A stretch of DNA of 64,000 bases from Thermodesulforhabdus norvegica (GTDB lineage Bacteria > Desulfobacterota > Syntrophobacteria > Syntrophobacterales > Thermodesulforhabdaceae). Numbering within the stretch: the first letter of the stretch is position 1; every line of letters starts with the position of its first letter. Below are positions 44,856 through 53,053 of this stretch, piece by piece. Where the stretch lies: the NCBI RefSeq assembly GCF_900114975.1, contig NZ_FOUU01000007.1, positions 1 through 64,000 on the forward strand, written 5' to 3'. The notes beneath the pieces are model-generated. The model was not told the DNA's origin. It saw only the letters and a list, made by a program, of their open reading frames with translations, and made no database searches. A program made the position numbers and the translations under genes.

Positions 44856-46122
44856 TCGCCCCAGTTTGCTTTTCGCCGACAGGAACGGCCAGATCTACGA
44901 TTTCCCCTATCTCGAGATGGTGGGATCTCATGCGGGGAGATGGAGAAGGCTCAGGCCGGGGGACTGGATACCTCTTCCCGAGGGGAGTGAGCTTTTCGTT
45001 CTTCCCGACCGATATCCCGCCGGTTTTGATCCCGAGAGGGGCAGATTTGTTGTGCTCGACCGGAATCCTTATAATGCTCGTGAATCCATAAGGGCTGTAG
45101 CTGCATTTGTTGCCCCTGCACATACTGCTACTTATCTGGCGGCCTACAAAAGATCGCGGGATGCCCGCATCTTGCCTCTCTTTTCCTATGCCGCCGTAGG
45201 TTGGTACAAAGACTCCTTTGTAACTACGGCGATCAGGGTCGATCCCGACGAGAGACAGGACGCGCGTCACTTTAAAAAAGACGTTATTGCCAGGGAGGCT
45301 CAGGCTCTGATCGAATCCTACCGGTCCAACAGGCTTATTCAGCATCTCGGACGCTGTGCCCTGAGCTATGCCTGCCCTGCCGCCAGGAACTTTTTTATGG
45401 GACGCTGGGAGGCTCCCCTTCCTACATCGCCGGTCTGCAATGCCAGATGTCTGGGTTGCATAAGCTATCAGGAGAACCCGGAAATTCCCGTTACTCAGGA
45501 AAGATTGAACTTCGTGCCGACGGCAGAAGAAGTGGCCGAAGTTGCGCTCCTGCACATAAAAAGAGCCGAAAGGCCCGTCGTCAGCTTCGGACAGGGCTGT
45601 GAAGGAGAGCCCTTGCTTCAGGCTCAGGTTCTTGAAAAGGCCATAGGCCTTATCAGAAAGGAAACCGAAAAGGGGACGATAAACCTGAATACCAATGCGA
45701 GTCTTCCCGCCCGGGTTGATCGCCTCTTTGCCGTGGGACTGGATAGCATCAGGGTAAGTCTTAACAGCGTTCAGGAAAGATACTACAACGCCTACTACAG
45801 GCCCAGAGGCTATTCCTTTGAAGATGTTAAAAAAACAATCCTTACGGCGTTGTCCCACAACGGGTTTGTATCCCTTAATTACTTTATTCTTCCCGGCGTT
45901 ACCGATGATCCCGCAGAAGTCGATGCCTTTATGGAATTTCTTAAGTCCCATCCTGTCAATCTCATACAGATGAGAAACTTCAACATTGACCCCGAATGGT
46001 ATATCAACGAGATAGATTTTAGACCTACGGGGCCGCCGGTGGGTATCAAGCGCTGGATGGAAGTCGTGCGTGAGAACTTTCCGGACGTCCGCTTCGGTTA
46101 CTTTAATCCCTTTTTAAGGTAG
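44842..46122 (+). CDS. radical SAM protein with novel N-terminal domain
   Basis: The cluster motif CNARCLGCIS (CxxxCxxC) is at about residue 197, unusually far in; the partial SAM barrel follows with SFGQGCEGEPLLQAQVLEKA, INLNTNASLPARVDRLFAVG and the radical-SAM-type LDSIRVSLNSVQERYYNAYY. The first 190 residues form a separate unrecognised domain containing RDARILPLFSYAAVGWYKD. The reaction cannot be assigned. Coupled to the deacetylase-like gene; convergent with a Nudix gene, overlapping by 25 nt. Confidence 0.88.
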   Translation: MTVSDRPSLLFADRNGQIYDFPYLEMVGSHAGRWRRLRPGDWIPLPEGSELFVLPDRYPAGFDPERGRFVVLDRNPYNARESIRAVAAFVAPAHTATYLAAYKRSRDARILPLFSYAAVGWYKDSFVTTAIRVDPDERQDARHFKKDVIAREAQALIESYRSNRLIQHLGRCALSYACPAARNFFMGRWEAPLPTSPVCNARCLGCISYQENPEIPVTQERLNFVPTAEEVAEVALLHIKRAERPVVSFGQGCEGEPLLQAQVLEKAIGLIRKETEKGTINLNTNASLPARVDRLFAVGLDSIRVSLNSVQERYYNAYYRPRGYSFEDVKKTILTALSHNGFVSLNYFILPGVTDDPAEVDAFMEFLKSHPVNLIQMRNFNIDPEWYINEIDFRPTGPPVGIKRWMEVVRENFPDVRFGYFNPFLR

Positions 46123-46595
46123 ATATTTGCCCCTTCGTGAGATGATAAGGTATTGAGGGCGCGGTGGATTACTCCCTTGGTAAAGGTGGTCAGTTCAAAG
46201 CCGTCGAGTTCGTCCATGCTTACGTATTTACTTTCTTCCGCATCGGAACCACTTACCGGATCGGCCTTCGATAGCGGAGTGCAAAGAAAATCGACCAGAA
46301 CATAATGGTAAAGTATCCGTCCTTTTTGGTCGGGGATGATCCGATCCAGGATCGCTATGACATCATGAACCCGTACCGGTATTCCCGTCTCTTCCAGAAT
46401 CTCTCTTTTAACGGCTTCTTCAAGGGTTTCTCCCGTTCTGACCAGCCCGCCGGGTATTGACCACAGGCCCTTTGAGGGTTCGTTGGCACGCCGTACCAGC
46501 AGGACCTTTTTGTCTCTTATTACCACGGCACCCACCCCAATAAGCGGTCGGTCCGGATAGGTTCTTGACGGTTGTATATTCGATGACCCGGTCAT
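46098..46595 (-). CDS. Nudix hydrolase
   Basis: Nudix box GGLVRTGETLEEAVKREILE followed by ETGI satisfies GX5EX7REUXEEXGU. The fold starts at GVGAVVIRDKKVLLVRRANE. ADP-ribose pyrophosphatase or NTP sanitation are typical activities; nothing here decides. The start ATG 46595 overlaps the stop of the upstream nuclease gene (ATGA), which favours it over GTG 46613. Confidence 0.92.
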   Translation of the reverse strand: MTGSSNIQPSRTYPDRPLIGVGAVVIRDKKVLLVRRANEPSKGLWSIPGGLVRTGETLEEAVKREILEETGIPVRVHDVIAILDRIIPDQKGRILYHYVLVDFLCTPLSKADPVSGSDAEESKYVSMDELDGFELTTFTKGVIHRALNTLSSHEGANIYLKKGLK

Positions 46596-47242
46596 GGTTT
46601 GCAACGCCTGCACGGATGAAATCCCTGATTAAAAGCATCCTCCCTGGTTATGAACTTAACGGCGTTTCGGGGGCTTATAGATCGTCCGAAAGGACAGGAC
46701 GGTCTATGAAAAACGAAGCTTCTTCTATTGCCTACGTAAAAAGGTTCGGCCTTTACAGGGCATGCTCCCCAGAGTCCCTTTTTCTGCTTTATGGCGCTTC
46801 TCTGGAGGTCCAGAAAATGCAGAAGTTTTTGAAACCCTTCGGGTTTCCTCAATACCCAGCCATAGCCGTCTCGAATCAACACTTCGTTTACGCACCTTCC
46901 GTCACTCAGGTAAACATACGCCAGCAGCCGCCCGTGTCTGTCTCTTAGCTGAGCCGGATCGTACCTCAGTTTAACTCTTTTGCCCATGACCATTGAAGCG
47001 TTTGCCCTGGCTGCTTCCGGGCCAAAGCAATCGGCAGGATTGTCGTCGTGTTCTACCTCGGGAGTATCTATTCCCAGATATCTTACCTTTATACCCCCTT
47101 CCAGCATTATGGTGTCTCCGTCGAAAACCGCAACAACCCGACCTTCTCCGGGCGGATCAAAGGCCGTCGAGCCTGAGGTAGTTAGTACAGTCCACAGGAG
47201 GATTGTGGTAACGCAAGCCAGGGCTTTTTTGATTGTCACCAT
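46592..47242 (-). CDS. secreted staphylococcal-nuclease-like thermonuclease
   Basis: A signal peptide (KKALACVTTILLWTVLTTSG) precedes an SNase domain: RVVAVFDGDTIMLEGGIKVR, LGIDTPEVEHDD and RDRHGRLLAYVYLSDGRCVN hold the catalytic Asp, Arg and Glu positions. The C-terminal 45 residues (RRSFVFHRPSCPFGRSI, FHPCRRCKP) form an Ada/MGMT-like metal-binding tail often found on bacterial nucleases. The product probably degrades nucleic acid in the periplasm or outside. AAAGGGGTGAG precedes the ATG. Confidence 0.92.
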   Translation of the reverse strand: MVTIKKALACVTTILLWTVLTTSGSTAFDPPGEGRVVAVFDGDTIMLEGGIKVRYLGIDTPEVEHDDNPADCFGPEAARANASMVMGKRVKLRYDPAQLRDRHGRLLAYVYLSDGRCVNEVLIRDGYGWVLRKPEGFQKLLHFLDLQRSAIKQKKGLWGACPVKAEPFYVGNRRSFVFHRPSCPFGRSISPRNAVKFITREDAFNQGFHPCRRCKP

Positions 47243-47309
47243 CTCACCCCTTTATTTGCATGAAATGATTTGACCCATGTCCGGTTCCAATACTAAAAGG
47301 GATAACGAT

Positions 47310-47338
47310 TGTAAGCGTAGTGGTCGTAAGGTGTAATG
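47310..47338 (+). promoter_or_regulatory. candidate mreB promoter
   Basis: TTGTAA (47310-47315), a 17-nt spacer and TGTAAT (47333-47338), 28 nt before the mreB start codon. Another weaker TTGACC lies at 47271. Confidence 0.42.
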
Positions 47339-47366
47339 TAAAGAACATTTTCTTGCGGAGTGGGAT

Positions 47367-48389
47367 ATGTTTAGACGGCTTCTCGGCTTTTTTGCCAAAG
47401 ATCTTGCGATGGATCTGGGGACGGCCAACACGCTGATATACTTGAAGGGTCATGGTATAGTCCTGAACGAACCTTCCGTTGTAGCCATTCACGCCGACGA
47501 TTACAGCGTTCTGGCAGTCGGACGGGAAGCCAGGGCCATGGTGGGGAAGCACGGCAGAAGGATCGTAACCATAAGACCTCTTAAAGACGGCGTCATTGCC
47601 GACTTTGAAGTTACCAGTGTCATGATTAAAAGTTTTCTGGGTTCGGTGCTGAAAAGAAAACAACTGGTGAAGCCCAAACTGGTCGTGGCGGTGCCGACCG
47701 GTATTACGGCCGTTGAAAAACGAGCGGTCATCGAAGCGGCGGAGCAGGCCGGAGCCGGAAAGGTTTTGCTGATCGAAGAACCCGTGGCCGCCGCGATAGG
47801 AGCCGGACTGCCCATAGACCAGCCCGTGGGCAGTATGGTCGTTGATATAGGAGGAGGAACCACGGAGGTTGCCGTTATATCGCTGTTTGCCGTCGCTTAC
47901 AGTGAGTCCGTGAGGGTGGCCGGGGACGAAGCCAACGAAGCCATAGTGAGATATGTACAGAGAAAACATCAGATGATTATAAGCGAATACACGGCCGAAC
48001 AGATAAAAATCAAAATCGGAAGTGCTCTGCCGATGGAAAAGAGCTTAAGGGTTCAGGTGCGGGGCAAGGAAATTCTGAGCGGTATTCCAAAAACCTTTTA
48101 TGTAACCGACGAAGAGGTCAGAGAAGCCCTTCAGGAGCCGATTCAGGTAATCGTTGAGTCCGTGAGAAAGGCTTTGGAAAAGACACCGCCGGATCTTGCG
48201 GCAGACATATATGACCGGGGGATATGGTTGGCCGGAGGAGGTGCACTTCTTAAGGGTCTCGACAGGCTGATTTCCAGTGATACCGGTTTGCCGGTCCATG
48301 TGGCCGACGATCCCCTGACCGCCATAGTCAGAGGAGCCGGAACGGTTATTGAGCACCTGGACTATTATAAACCGGTTTTTATCAGCTAG
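47367..48389 (+). CDS. mreB: rod shape-determining actin homologue MreB
   Basis: Actin-fold ATPase that organises lateral wall growth: LAMDLGTANTLIYLKGHGIV (phosphate 1), VAVPTGITAVEKRAVIEAAE, IEEPVAAAIGAGLPIDQPVG, VVDIGGGTTEVAVISL (phosphate 2) and LAGGGALLKGLDRLIS (adenosine motif). An N-terminal FRRLLGFF amphipathic helix should bind the membrane. Length 340 is normal. mreC and mreD do not follow; the next gene converges on it, so this is a solitary mreB. Confidence 0.97.
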   Translation: MFRRLLGFFAKDLAMDLGTANTLIYLKGHGIVLNEPSVVAIHADDYSVLAVGREARAMVGKHGRRIVTIRPLKDGVIADFEVTSVMIKSFLGSVLKRKQLVKPKLVVAVPTGITAVEKRAVIEAAEQAGAGKVLLIEEPVAAAIGAGLPIDQPVGSMVVDIGGGTTEVAVISLFAVAYSESVRVAGDEANEAIVRYVQRKHQMIISEYTAEQIKIKIGSALPMEKSLRVQVRGKEILSGIPKTFYVTDEEVREALQEPIQVIVESVRKALEKTPPDLAADIYDRGIWLAGGGALLKGLDRLISSDTGLPVHVADDPLTAIVRGAGTVIEHLDYYKPVFIS

Positions 48390-48795
48390 TTTTTTTATCC
48401 TCCTTACGGCCTTCTATAACCTTCCACTGCCGCTTGCGTTCTTCTCTAAGCCAGGCCTGAACCCACTCAAGCCATGCCGTTCTGTACTCTTCGAGAGCCT
48501 GCAGGTATCTTCTGCGCTTTTCTTCGTGGAGTTCTTCTTCCCGCTTTATTTCTTCACGCAGCTTTTTAAGCTTGTGATAGACCAGAAAAGAGGACCAAAA
48601 TTTTTCGTTAAGCGGTGATCCGTATTTTTCTTCAAGAAGCGACATGAGTTCATGAGCTCCTCGTTCAGAGAGAAAGCGCTCTATGTCGAAAAGCTCTTTT
48701 TCACGAATGTAATACCGGGACATTTCCCAGAGCGCTACTTCCTCGCTTAAGCTCTTTAGCAATTCCTCCAGGGTCCACTCTTTTTCTTTGGACAC
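48382..48795 (-). CDS. charged coiled-coil hypothetical protein
   Basis: 137 residues, rich in Glu, Lys and Arg, with long helices such as REEIKREEELHEEKRRRYLQ. No known domain recognised. It overlaps the 3' end of mreB by 8 nt on the opposite strand and is divergent from the CBS-ACT gene. No signal peptide or membrane segment. Confidence 0.72.
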   Translation of the reverse strand: MSKEKEWTLEELLKSLSEEVALWEMSRYYIREKELFDIERFLSERGAHELMSLLEEKYGSPLNEKFWSSFLVYHKLKKLREEIKREEELHEEKRRRYLQALEEYRTAWLEWVQAWLREERKRQWKVIEGRKEDKKTS

Positions 48796-48882
48796 GAAAG
48801 CCCCGCTCCATTACATAATGTTATGAACGTTTCTTAACAAACCCTTAGCATCTGCCCGAAAACTTGAAAAGGAGGAATTCCC

Positions 48883-49557
48883 ATGTTCGTAGGATGGCAC
48901 ATGACGACAAAGCTCATAACGATAACCCCGGATACTCCCATGTTGAAGGCCCGTGAGATAATGGATGAGCACAGGATTTCACACCTTCCCGTAACCGATA
49001 ACAAAGGCCGTCTCCTCGGTCTCGTCACGGATCGAGATTTAAGAGAAGCCTGGGCTTCTCCCGCTTCGACCCTCAGTGTGTATGAACTCACCTACATTCT
49101 ACAAAAAGTTACCGTCGAAGGCATTATGAAAAAAAACCTCATAACGGCTACACCCGATATGACCATCGAAAGAGCCGCCCTGATAATGCACGATCAAAAG
49201 ATCGGATGCCTTCCCGTCCTTTCATCGGACAACCGGCTCATAGGAATTATTACGACGGCAGACCTAATGGCCGTTTTGCTTAAGGCGATGGGCATGAGTG
49301 ACGACAGCGGCCGTCTGACCGTTCTCGTAAGGGACAGGGTAGGGGTTCTCAGCCGTGTTACGTCGATTCTTGCCGAGAAAAATATAAATATCCGAAGCGT
49401 CATGGTTCATCCGTTACCGGGCTATGAGGGAGTATGGCAGCTTCTTTTGAGGTTTCGCCAGGGCGTTCTGGAAGAAGCGGCCAGAGTTCTGGAAGAAGCG
49501 GGTTTCAAGGTGTTGAAAGAGTATCAGGAAGATCTCACGCCCTATCTTCCCGAATGA
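48883..49557 (+). CDS. CBS-domain pair with C-terminal ACT domain (AcuB-like)
   Basis: Two CBS motifs (ITITPDTPMLKAREIMDEHR, VEGIMKKNLITATPDMTIER) form a Bateman module over residues 1-140, followed by an ACT domain (RLTVLVRDRVGVLSRVTSIL, NINIRSVMVHPLPGYEGVW). The architecture is like AcuB and senses adenine nucleotides and small ligands. GGAGGAATTCCC precedes ATG 48883. It is 28 nt ahead of the split Rad50-like genes and may share their transcript, but no functional link is visible. Confidence 0.9.
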   Translation: MFVGWHMTTKLITITPDTPMLKAREIMDEHRISHLPVTDNKGRLLGLVTDRDLREAWASPASTLSVYELTYILQKVTVEGIMKKNLITATPDMTIERAALIMHDQKIGCLPVLSSDNRLIGIITTADLMAVLLKAMGMSDDSGRLTVLVRDRVGVLSRVTSILAEKNINIRSVMVHPLPGYEGVWQLLLRFRQGVLEEAARVLEEAGFKVLKEYQEDLTPYLPE

Positions 49558-49585
49558 AAATTGGCTATTTTGACGGTAATAGGCC

Positions 49586-51031
49586 ATGATCCGTAAAATA
49601 GCCATCAGAAATTTCATGAGCCATAAGGACACGGTTGTCGAGCTTTCCGACGGGGTAACCGTGATTTCTGGCCCTAATAACGTCGGTAAAAGCGCCCTCG
49701 TCGAGGCAATAAGGTGTGTTTGCGAAAATCCACCGGCCGCTTTCGTCTTAAGACATGGAGCGGTAAAGGCGGTTGTGGAGATTGAACTGGCTTCCGGAGA
49801 GGTTATCAGGTGGGAAAGAAAGCAGGGATCTTCAGTTTACAGAATAATAGGCCCCGACGGTAAAGAGCAGGTTTACGCAAAGACCCGCAGGGTTCCTGAA
49901 GATGTGCAGAGGTTGTTAAGGATGGGCCCGGTTGAAACAGACGGCGGGAGGCTTGATGTTCATCTTGCTCATCAGAAGGACCCGATTTTCCTGCTCGATG
50001 AAAGCGGCTCCAAAATCGCCGGTTTTTTTGCAGCCTCATCTGAAGCCGAGTACCTCATCAGAATGAGGCAGGCTCTTAAAGATAAGGCAAGGTTTTACCG
50101 GGGGAAAAAGTCCGATCTGGAACGGGAAGTCGAGCTTTGCGAGTCTTTATTGAAAGCCTATAAACCCCTTGACAGAGTGGAGCAGGAACTCGCCAGATGT
50201 TCGATTACCTACGAAAAGATATTGGAACGGGAAAGAAAGATCGAAGAACTTCAGGCGCTGATTACCGAAGTGGAGCGCCTGAAGGAAAAGGTCGATGAAT
50301 GTTTAAATCAAGAAAACCTGCTTTCTCGATTAAGAGAACCTCCGGAAGTCAGCAATACAGGAGAACTGGCTTTGATGGTCTCCGAGCTTGATCGTTTATC
50401 CTTGAAGTCGGATACGCTTTTCAGGGAAATCGATCTTTTGAAAAGTGTAAGCTCTCCCCCGGAGCTTAAGGATTCCACCCTGCTGGCAGCGTTCATCGGC
50501 GAGATGAACGAGCTAGAAAAGAGGCTGGGTTTCATCGAAAGGGTACTCGAACATCTGAATCGGCTTGAAGCCCCTCCGGATCTCATAGAAACCTCTTCTC
50601 TCGATTCCCTGTGTTTTGAGATGGACGAGTTAGAGCGGCGTGAGGAGCGTCTGATAAATTTTCTGAAAGTATGTTCCACCCTGAGAGATTTGCCGGAATT
50701 TAAACCTCCGGATCCGCTCTACCAGACCGTTAAAGAACTTAAGGCCCTTGTAGATCGTGAGCGAAATCTTGAGAATTTGATTTCGGCTCTTGATGTGCTG
50801 ACTTCTCCGCCCGAAATTCGGGATGTGAAAGCTCTGGTGGATTTCGTGGACGAACTCGAATCGTTGGCCGGAAGAGTAAGAGATCTGGATCGGGTGCTGG
50901 CCGAATGTGACGAAAGGCTGGTATCGAAGAGGGAGGAAATAGCCCGATATCTCCGTGAAATTGGTGTGTGTCCGGTTTGTCGGCAGGTTATTGACCTGGA
51001 GCACTTCCTTCAGGAGACCCATGATGATTGA
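49586..51031 (+). CDS. Rad50/SbcC-like ATPase, N-terminal half with zinc hook
   Basis: Begins like Rad50/SMC: IRKIAIRNFMSHKDTVVELS, Walker A GPNNVGKSAL (29-38) and a Q-loop HLAHQKDP (127-133). Residues 150-455 form the arm, with five Pro-Pro turns at 252, 291, 330, 374 and 408 (REPPEVS, SPPELKD, APPDLIE, KPPDPLY, SPPEIRD), about 39 residues apart. The protein ends just after CPVC (462-465), a zinc-hook motif normally at the centre of Rad50. There is no signature or Walker B; these are in the gene at 52325. The nuclease gene overlaps by 11 nt. Confidence 0.9.
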   Translation: MIRKIAIRNFMSHKDTVVELSDGVTVISGPNNVGKSALVEAIRCVCENPPAAFVLRHGAVKAVVEIELASGEVIRWERKQGSSVYRIIGPDGKEQVYAKTRRVPEDVQRLLRMGPVETDGGRLDVHLAHQKDPIFLLDESGSKIAGFFAASSEAEYLIRMRQALKDKARFYRGKKSDLEREVELCESLLKAYKPLDRVEQELARCSITYEKILERERKIEELQALITEVERLKEKVDECLNQENLLSRLREPPEVSNTGELALMVSELDRLSLKSDTLFREIDLLKSVSSPPELKDSTLLAAFIGEMNELEKRLGFIERVLEHLNRLEAPPDLIETSSLDSLCFEMDELERREERLINFLKVCSTLRDLPEFKPPDPLYQTVKELKALVDRERNLENLISALDVLTSPPEIRDVKALVDFVDELESLAGRVRDLDRVLAECDERLVSKREEIARYLREIGVCPVCRQVIDLEHFLQETHDD

Positions 51032-51989
51032 GTATGATGGTATTCTTTTTATAGGCGATCCTCATGTATGTGCCAGACAACCCGGTCATCGTATTGACGA
51101 CTATAGGGAAACCGTTCTTAACAAGCTTTCCTTTTGCCTGAAGATAGGGCATGAAAAAAGGCTTCTTCCGGTGATTCTGGGGGATCTGTTCCATCTGCCC
51201 CGGGATAATCCCAATTCACTCCTTGTCGATCTGATCCGGCTTTTCAGACCCTTTCGACCCTGGGTGCTGGTGGGCAATCACGACAAGTACGAGGCCCGAT
51301 TTACTCCGGATGTGTCTCTTGCCGTGCTTCAGGCGGCCGGAGCAGTAAGGGTTATTTCGGAGGCAGGGCCTGTGGACGTGGTTAAGATTGGCGGCAAAAA
51401 GGTCATGGTGGGTGCGTCGCCCGACTGGACCCCCATCCCCCGTCAGGTAGAAGACCCTTCGAATGCCGATGTAGTAATATGGCTTACCCATCACAACATA
51501 AGTTTTCCGGATTATGAAGCGGGCAGGGAGGAACCTCGAGAAATTCCGGGCGTCGATATAGTCGTAAACGGCCATATTCATACTCCCAAGGATCCGGTTT
51601 ACAGGGGTCGAACGGTTTGGGTTAACCCCGGAAGCATCGTAAGGATTACGAGAAGCCCTGTGACAAAAAGACTCAGTCCCTGTGTACTTGTGTGGAAGCC
51701 CGGACCTGACCGGCATGATTACTTTGAAAGTATTCCCATACCCGTAAAGCCCTTTGATGAAGTATTCCAGCCCCTGGAGGATGCCCCCGCTTTGGGAGGT
51801 GACCTGAGGGATTTTCTTTTTATAAGGGGGCTTGAGAACATCATGATAAAAAAGACGGCCGAAGGAGTTGGGCTGAAAGCCTTCCTCGAAGCCAATCTTA
51901 ACCGGGGGGATCCGGTGGACGAAATCATATGGGATCTTTACAGGGAAGTGGTTGAAGATGGTGGTGGAGTGGTATTTTCAGGCGGTTAG
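51021..51989 (+). CDS. Mre11/SbcD-like metallophosphoesterase
   Basis: Phosphoesterase motifs in Mre11 order: GDPHV (D13, H15), ILGDLFH (D55, H58), VGNHDKYE (N87-D89), LTHHN (H157, H158) and VNGHIHTP (H185, H187). After residue 215 a cap-like region differs from E. coli SbcD and is followed by a short C-terminal part (LKAFLEANLNRGDPVDEIIW) that could contact the ATPase. It starts at ATG 51021, after AGGAG, inside the end of the ATPase N-half gene. Presumably the nuclease of the complex. Confidence 0.92.
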   Translation: MMIEYDGILFIGDPHVCARQPGHRIDDYRETVLNKLSFCLKIGHEKRLLPVILGDLFHLPRDNPNSLLVDLIRLFRPFRPWVLVGNHDKYEARFTPDVSLAVLQAAGAVRVISEAGPVDVVKIGGKKVMVGASPDWTPIPRQVEDPSNADVVIWLTHHNISFPDYEAGREEPREIPGVDIVVNGHIHTPKDPVYRGRTVWVNPGSIVRITRSPVTKRLSPCVLVWKPGPDRHDYFESIPIPVKPFDEVFQPLEDAPALGGDLRDFLFIRGLENIMIKKTAEGVGLKAFLEANLNRGDPVDEIIWDLYREVVEDGGGVVFSGG

Positions 51990-52006
51990 AAGGAGGGCGA
52001 CGAACT

Positions 52007-52318
52007 ATGGCCGGAGGAATAGTCGATAGGGATAGGGATCTTAAGGTACAGGCCGAACTGGATAGGTTGAGAAAGGAGTATGAGGGTCTGAAGGAAAAGC
52101 GAATGAGGGCACAGGCCGAGCTCGATGCCGTAAGGAAAAGCCTTGAGGATCTGAAGAGAAAAGCCCAGGAAAACTACGGAACGAGCGATCTGGAGGAACT
52201 TAAGGCCCTGCTTGAAAAATGGCGCAGCGAAAACGAACGCAGCGTCACCGAGTACCGTGAGCACATAGAAACGATAAAAGAGGAACTGCAGAAAATCGAA
52301 GCAAGGGTCAACGGGTAG
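52007..52318 (+). CDS. small coiled-coil partner of split Rad50-like ATPase
   Basis: The 103 residues are almost entirely helical with heptads (DLKVQAELDRLRKEYEGLKE, LEELKALLEKWRSENERSVT), broken once at ENYGTSD to make a hairpin. No cysteine pair. It lies between the Mre11-like gene and the ATPase C-half, 17 nt and 6 nt away, on the same strand. It may supply the returning coil missing in the C-half. No homologue recognised by eye. Confidence 0.85.
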   Translation: MAGGIVDRDRDLKVQAELDRLRKEYEGLKEKRMRAQAELDAVRKSLEDLKRKAQENYGTSDLEELKALLEKWRSENERSVTEYREHIETIKEELQKIEARVNG

Positions 52319-52324
52319 GTGAAA

Positions 52325-53005
52325 ATGGCCGAAGATCTGCTTCCTCCTGATGTGCTGAAGGAGAGGATTACCATCTTAAAAACTCAGAGAAAAATCCGGG
52401 CGGATCTGCTTGAGCAGAGAAAAAAGGAATTAAAGGAGATACGCCGTTTCCTTGAGCTGGAACCTCTGGTTGCGTTAAGGCTTGAAGCCCTTTCAAGGGA
52501 TCTTTTCCGTAACATTCTTGAAGAAATAGAAAAAAACCTGACCTATGCCTTACAGGACATTCTGGGACAGGACATAAAACTCGGGTCCACCCAAGAGGTT
52601 AAGTACGATAAGTTTCATGTTAATTTTCACGTAGAGAGAAAAGGCTGTCGGGAAGACATATTAAGAGGTCAGGGTGGATCCGTCTGCAACATTCTTTCGG
52701 TGGGGCTCAGATTTATAACCCTCACACAGCTGGATGAAAAGGACCATCGAAAGTTCCTCGTGCTGGACGAACAGGACTGCTGGATACGCCCCGATCTTGT
52801 GCCCCGTTTTATGGGAGTTATTAAGGCCATCTCGGAACGGCTGGGCTTTCAGGTGGTGGTCATAAGCCATCATGATGTGGAGTTATTTCGTGATCATGCC
52901 GATGCTATTTATCGGTTCAGTCTCGTGAAGGCTTCAGATGGATTGCCTGCGGTCTCCTGCACGATAGAAAAAGGACCGTCCTCTCAGGTTTTCGATCCCC
53001 TGTAG
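52325..53005 (+). CDS. Rad50/SbcC-like ATPase, C-terminal half
   Basis: A short helical lead (1-80) is followed by the C-lobe: signature-like GQGGSVCNILSVGLRFITL (115-133), Walker B KFLVLDEQDCWI (D148, E149) and a His-loop VVVISHHD (H182/H183). The usual Pro after the catalytic Glu is Gln (DEQ). No Walker A, so it must pair with the N-half protein at 49586. Start ATG 52325 with AGGTG upstream; GTG 52319 is also possible. The terminator at 53013 closes the operon. Confidence 0.9.
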   Translation: MAEDLLPPDVLKERITILKTQRKIRADLLEQRKKELKEIRRFLELEPLVALRLEALSRDLFRNILEEIEKNLTYALQDILGQDIKLGSTQEVKYDKFHVNFHVERKGCREDILRGQGGSVCNILSVGLRFITLTQLDEKDHRKFLVLDEQDCWIRPDLVPRFMGVIKAISERLGFQVVVISHHDVELFRDHADAIYRFSLVKASDGLPAVSCTIEKGPSSQVFDPL

Positions 53006-53012
53006 AAAGGTA

Positions 53013-53048
53013 ACCCCCGGGATGCTCTTAACAAAATCCCCCGGGGGT
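53013..53048. terminator. bidirectional terminator hairpin
   Basis: ACCCCCGGGAT (53013-53023) pairs imperfectly with ATCCCCCGGGGGT (53036-53048). It lies between two convergent genes, the ATPase C-half and putA, 7 nt from the first stop. Confidence 0.7.
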
Positions 53049-53053
53049 CTTAT

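Noticed and set aside
44824-45951. Minus-strand open frame of 375 codons
   Set aside because: Antisense shadow of the radical SAM gene.
49586-53005. Split Rad50-like ATPase as a frameshifted or decayed sbcC
   Set aside because: Two intact genes with their own starts lie between the halves, the reading frames are clean, and the N-half ends naturally after the zinc hook.
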